Assembly (NCBI GenBank): GCA_033060915.1
Contig: CM065388.1
Coordinates: 31,212,001-31,276,000 of the forward strand
Reading direction: 5' to 3'
DNA from: Euryodendron excelsum
Taxonomy: Eukaryota > Streptophyta > Magnoliopsida > Ericales > Pentaphylacaceae
DNA length: 64,000 bases
The position numbers and the translations under genes are program-made. Positions 59,619 through 64,000 of the stretch are shown piece after piece. Under the pieces are notes generated by a model that did no database searches, was not told the DNA's origin, and worked only from the letters and a program-made list of their open reading frames with translations. Positions within the stretch are counted from its first letter, which is position 1. The number at the start of each line of letters is the position of its first letter.

Positions 59619-59893
59619 ACCCCTAAGCAGCCCATTGATAGGTCGACCGAGCATCGCTCGGATGGGCAGATTGTGGGTATCCAAAGGTGGGCTCAGTAGC
59701 GCCCAACTAAGAAGGCACAGCCACACCCTCAAGGGATGGAGCAGTCATAGCCGGAGCAGCCAGCCTACGCTCTAAATGATGTTTAAGATAGTACAGTAAC
59801 AGATGTAACATTAGTGAGTGACACAACTCCTAAGAAGCATTAACTAAATAAAGCTCTATTAGGAAAACATTTAAGTTTTAGGGTTATTACATC
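59619..59893. other. Unidentified 275-bp segment
   Basis: The segment lies between two minus-strand LTR pieces. It has no recognisable repeat, and the short open frames on the minus strand (for example 59529-59732) extend into LTR sequence. On the minus strand TCGGTCGACC and AGGGTGTGGCTGTGCC words are found. It may be the 3' internal end of another element or host DNA. Confidence 0.4.
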
Positions 59894-60160
59894 TCGTCCT
59901 TCGATAAACGTGCCACGACCAAGAGGCTTGTTTGGTCCTATGATATAGGGGTGTTGTTAATTCCCAAAGTCGACCTATTTGCAAATGTTTCTATCAATCT
60001 AACAATTCCGATGTTTGTGTGTGTTTTCGTCACTTCAACAGTGTGCATTCATTCCAAAGACTGCCTGATCTCAAAAAGTTTCTAGGTGGTCTTATCGTCT
60101 GAGGGATCAAATTTCTTGACAAACATGTCGGATAATGGACATTCTACATTGATGGATTAG
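59894..60160 (-). repeat. Second inverted LTR fragment
   Basis: It aligns with 58914-59180 (both begin TCGTCCTTCGRTAAACGTGC) as a direct repeat of about 267 bp, and with 30395-30655 in inverse orientation. It ends exactly where the next inverted LTR starts. Confidence 0.75.
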
Positions 60161-63100
60161 TGTCGCCCCCAGATTTTTCGCATTCAAGGAATACACATAC
60201 AAGCAGGAAAAATAATATACTCTCTTGTTAGAACTCACCCTCCTAGAAGAATGAGTGCGACTAGGTTTGAATTGAAAATAGATTTGAATAAAGGGCTTTT
60301 ACAAAAACATTTGGAGTCACCACCTAACTTGATTAAGGTGAGTTAGTTCACCTAAAAACTAAGCACAATCCGAGGATCACACTTAGGGTTTTTGAAAATG
60401 ATTTTGAAAATACTTCCTTAACAGAGGGTTTTTAGGAAAACAGGTTGTTTGGCAACCTTTAGAAAACATTTAAGCCCTTTTTAGAAAAATAACTCCGTTT
60501 TGGTCTTTCGAAAACAGTGATCCTAGGTTCGGAGGTTGGTTACGTGTAGGGAAGATGCACTAAACCATCACCCTACCCCGCCCTTGCAGTACCTACATGT
60601 CTATTTACCCTAGATTCACCTATGAGAGTCTTCAACTAACAAATGTCCAATCCTATTTACTTTAGAAAAAGAATGTTCAAAAAGACATGATGCATGATAT
60701 GTAAGTGCAAGAAAAAAAGAGAGTTGGAAAATAGATTTGAAAAGAAATTGATTTGATTTAAAAAGAACTTTGAAAAGATAGATTTGAAATTGAAAAGTTT
60801 TAGAAATTGGAAATAGAGATTTAAAAATAGATTTTTGGAATTGGAAACTTGAAAATAATTATGGAATTAGAAGTTGAAAAAAAAAAAGGTTGTGGAATTG
60901 GAGATTTGAAAAAGATTGTGGAAATAGAAGCTTGAAAAAGGTTGTGACCGCACCCATGAGGGTTGCCTATGTATTCTTTTTGAGGAATCAGGTCGATTGT
61001 AGTTCGGACAAGAGTCCGATAGAAAATAGAAGGTTTTATTAGAAAAAGAAATTGAATTGGAATTTGGATTTGACTTGAATTTAGAATGGAAGATTAGAAT
61101 TTGAAATAGAAGAGATTGGAAAATTGATTTGGAAAGATTGAGGTTTAGGAAACCTAGACTTAGGAAGATAGGACTTAGGAAACACTTGAGATTTAAGAAA
61201 GATTTGATTTGAATGTTGGACTTGCAAGATTAAAGAAGTTGCAATTTAAGAAATATTCGAATTAGGAAAGTTTCGAATTAGGAAAGTTTTCGAAATAGGA
61301 AAGTTTTCCTTTTAGGAAAGTTTCGATTTAGGAAGGTTTTGAAATAGGAAAGATTTCGATTTAAGAAAGTTTTGAAAACTTAGATTTAGAAAGTTAAGAT
61401 TTAGAAAGGTGTGGAATTAGGAAAGGTTTAGACTAGGAAGGATTTGGAAGTTTAAAGTTTAAGGAGAGATTTAAATGTTTAAGTTTTGGAAACCTAAGGT
61501 TTAGGAAAGTATGAGATTAGAAATTAGTGAATTAATAAAGATTTAAAGTTGGGAGGATTGAGATTCGTATTTCCTAAAACAAAAGATTAGATTTTGTTTC
61601 TAAAAAGATGTGTTTTAATTTTGTTTCCAAAAATAGAGGATAGGATCTAGTTTCCTAAACGGGGGAGATTGGATTTGGTTTCCTAAAGGGAAGATAGGAT
61701 TTGGCATGGATTTGAAAAGTGAAGTTTTAGAAACCCTAGATTTGGAAGACTATAGTTTTGATGTAGAAAATAGGTTTTGGAAACCTATGATTTTGATGTA
61801 AAAAGGGAGGTTTTAGAAACCTAGATTTTAAGGCAAGATTAAAAACTATGTTTTTGGTAAGAAAATTAGGGTTTCTTAATCGTTGGCTCTAGGGTATAAC
61901 TTGGACTTCAAGAAAAGGAATTTTTGGAAAGTGAATTTTTAGAAGGAAGATTTTTGGAAGGAGATCTAGAGAAAGAGTTTTTGGAAAGTGAATTTTAGGA
62001 AAAAGAGTTTTTGGAAAGTGATTTTTAGGAAAGAGTTTTTAGGAAGGAGTTTTTAGGAACGAAACCTAGAGGAGCATTTTTAGAAAGGGAATTTTGAAGA
62101 GAGCTTTTTGGAAAGGGGTTTGAAAACGGTTTTGGGAAATAGATTTTGAAAAGAGTTTTTAGAAAACAATTTTGGAAAGGAGATTTTGACAAGGAGATTG
62201 GAGAGAGTTTTTAAAAAGTGTATTGGAAAAGAGATTTTTTAGAAAGAGAAATTTGAAAAGAGCATTTTAGAAAGTTTATAAAATATCTCATTTTTCTAAA
62301 GCGATTCTAACCATAAGAATGCTAGAACCACTTTAAGATAGTGGTTTTGAAAACAATGATTTTGAAAATATGGACCATATTGGTCACTTTAAATGTAACA
62401 CTTTCCTAAAGCAACCCTAACCATGAAAAGGCTAGAATCACCCTAGGATTGTGATTTTGAAAAAAAGTTTTGAAAGAGAAGGTTTTGACGCAAGTTTAAA
62501 AACAATGTTAATGCAAGTTTTGAAAACGAGTTTAAAAACGAATTTTAGAAGAATGCAAGATCATGATATGCACAATACAAGTTGGGGTCATGAACATACA
62601 AAGTTAAAGGCTTCACCACATAATCAAGGGGGCCGAACCCGCGTGGTCTTCGGTTAGACTAAAAGAAAGCCCTCGACACGGTGACCTTCTGATAGCCTAA
62701 TCCTACACATGGACCGGGAAGTCCCTTGTTTCAAGCATGCAAAGAAAGGGGGGAGAAGAAGATGGAGGATTAAAATAGAAGAAAACCCAAGCGGGTTTAG
62801 AGGGAGAAGAGAGAGGGGGAAGATGCGTAAACTTAAATAGAGAGCCTAACTTGTATCTTCTTTATTTTGCTTTGTTTTGCGCGCTTTGTTTTCCTTACTG
62901 TGCTTCGGTCTTCGCTTCAGTCTTCGTCTTAATCTTTGAGAGCTTGTCTTGATCTTTGAGAGGTTTAAGTTGGAACACTTCAAATCTTCAATGGAGTCTT
63001 TAGAGACTAGTGTATGAGTATATGAGAGTGTGTATGAGTGTATAGGAGTAGATAAGAGCTAGGGTTTGTGTATGGAGGCTAGGGTTTGGAAAACCTAAAG

Positions 63101-64000
63101 GAGACTAGGGTTTAGGGAGGCTACGAGCTCTGTATATTGAATAATAGGGTTTTTAGATTGAGTTTTCGGACCTCTTTCACGCTAGAGGAGGCTCTGTATT
63201 TATAGAGAGAAGAATGACCTAGTGCCTTTTGCAGTGGCACCAGGCCAAAAAACCTTCCTAGTGGCGCCAGGCTACATTTTGGCTTGGCGCCACTACTAGT
63301 GGCGCCAAACACTTAGGAAAGTCTTAAGGTCGCCAAGCACGTATCTTCAGAAGATTTGGGTGCCTGTACTAGTGACTATTATTTGATTTTTAGCCTAACT
63401 TCACTAAGAGTGGCTCCGGAAGGTTCGGGAAGGATTTAAGGGACCGGGAATGGCCCGCAAGGCTGGAAAGGGACAGGAACACTTAGAACAGTGTCCCGGA
63501 GGTAGTAGACTTGAAAAAGGATGTCAGGGTTTGTTAAAGGGGTTGACCGGGCTATTAGGGACGAAACGGTCAATCGGGTCGAAAAGCTGTCAGGACGGAC
63601 TCGGAATGTTCGTGAAGAAGACTCGAGATTTGGAAACATAATTTAGAATGTTCCCAAAGGTTATCAGTTTGATATCCAAAGCCGGTGTGGTCGGAAAAGG
63701 CGACCGGCCCACCAAGGGCAAAACGGTTATTTCGCACCGAGTTTGCCGGAATTGACTCGGAATGATCCAGAAAGATAAGGGAAGGTTGAAAATACTATAA
63801 GAAGCATTCTCAGGAGGTTATCGATTTGATACCCAGAGCCGGCGTGGTTCCCGGGGCCTTCGGATGCCTAGGGGCAAAATGGTCATCTTGACCGAAAAGT
63901 CTCGAAATTAGCCCGAAATAGACTAGAAGGCACCTGATCATGCCAGATTGCCTTTAAGACAATCTTCGAATGGTGGACTTACTGTTCTGAGGACTTAGGT
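60161..64000 (-). repeat. Minus-strand LTR, truncated by the window edge
   Basis: TGTCGCCCCCAGATTTTTCGC (first 20 bases diagnostic) at 60161 is the LTR 3' end in reverse. It then runs through the conserved block (60955-61015), a G-rich/C-poor tract (mirror of the G-poor tract), TATA at 63197-63204 and the TTGGCGCC palindrome at 63284-63308, to the U3-like part. On the minus strand no PBS follows the LTR end, so this is a 3' LTR or a solo LTR. Confidence 0.9.
63284..63308 (-). promoter_or_regulatory. Perfect GGCGCC palindrome 80 bases upstream of TATA
   Basis: TTGGCGCCACTA and its exact inverted copy are separated by one base. This is the best-preserved example of the promoter palindrome. Confidence 0.6.

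Noticed and set aside
1..64000. tRNA, rRNA, CRISPR arrays or intact host genes
   Set aside because: None could be supported by reading; repeats are LTRs, minisatellites and simple sequence.

Overview
The window is plant nuclear DNA made almost entirely of nested LTR retrotransposons. No intact host gene, tRNA, rRNA or CRISPR array was found. The dominant family has very long LTRs (about 3.7-5.2 kb). They begin TGTAAGCACCCCATTTTTG and end GGGCGCGACA. Each is followed two bases later by a primer-binding site like TGGCGACTCCGCTGGGGA, and the 3' LTR is preceded by a polypurine tract like AAAAAGAGGGGCAG. These marks, a degenerate gag, and antisense open frames upstream of the 3' LTR point to the Ogre/Tat lineage of Ty3/gypsy elements. 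No reverse transcriptase, integrase or protease was recognised, so every copy here looks non-autonomous. The host is a land plant with a repeat-rich genome; the species cannot be told.

Layout. 1-32110: a collinear chain LTR-internal-LTR-internal-LTR-internal-LTR in which neighbouring units (A, B, C) share LTRs. It is interrupted by a minus-strand copia-like solo LTR (17015-19219, target duplication CAAAC) and by a Tat solo LTR (24856-29923, flanked by GCAGT) sitting exactly at a PPT/LTR boundary. 32111-42812: element D with 5' LTR, PBS, leader, a gag pseudogene (37553-38905), minisatellites, PPT and the start of its 3' LTR. 42813-58913: element E, inserted in D's 3' LTR. Its left LTR is rearranged, its gag is split by another copia-like solo LTR (45457-47396, target duplication CATGA), and it carries an antisense plant-mobile-domain (PMD) pseudogene with a recognisable intron and second exon (50473-52331). 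Its 3' LTR is complete (53669-58913). 58914-64000: minus-strand pieces of the same LTR family, the last running off the window.

The most interesting content is (i) the antisense gene slot between gag and 3' LTR. It holds unrelated-looking proteins in A and E but has the same splice-acceptor/ATG arrangement; the E copy has seven stop codons and no frameshift. (ii) RNA-like structures that recur between copies: a hairpin next to the PPT with a covarying pair, tandem CGTCTC-TTCG-GAGACG hairpins amplified separately in two LTRs, GGCGCC palindromes upstream of the TATA box, and a second PBS-like word inside the LTR. (iii) Unusual junctions: shared LTRs, an LTR-GCAGT-LTR join, and an inverted LTR end. 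Long stretches of each LTR and of the 3' internal regions are almost free of G on the plus strand.
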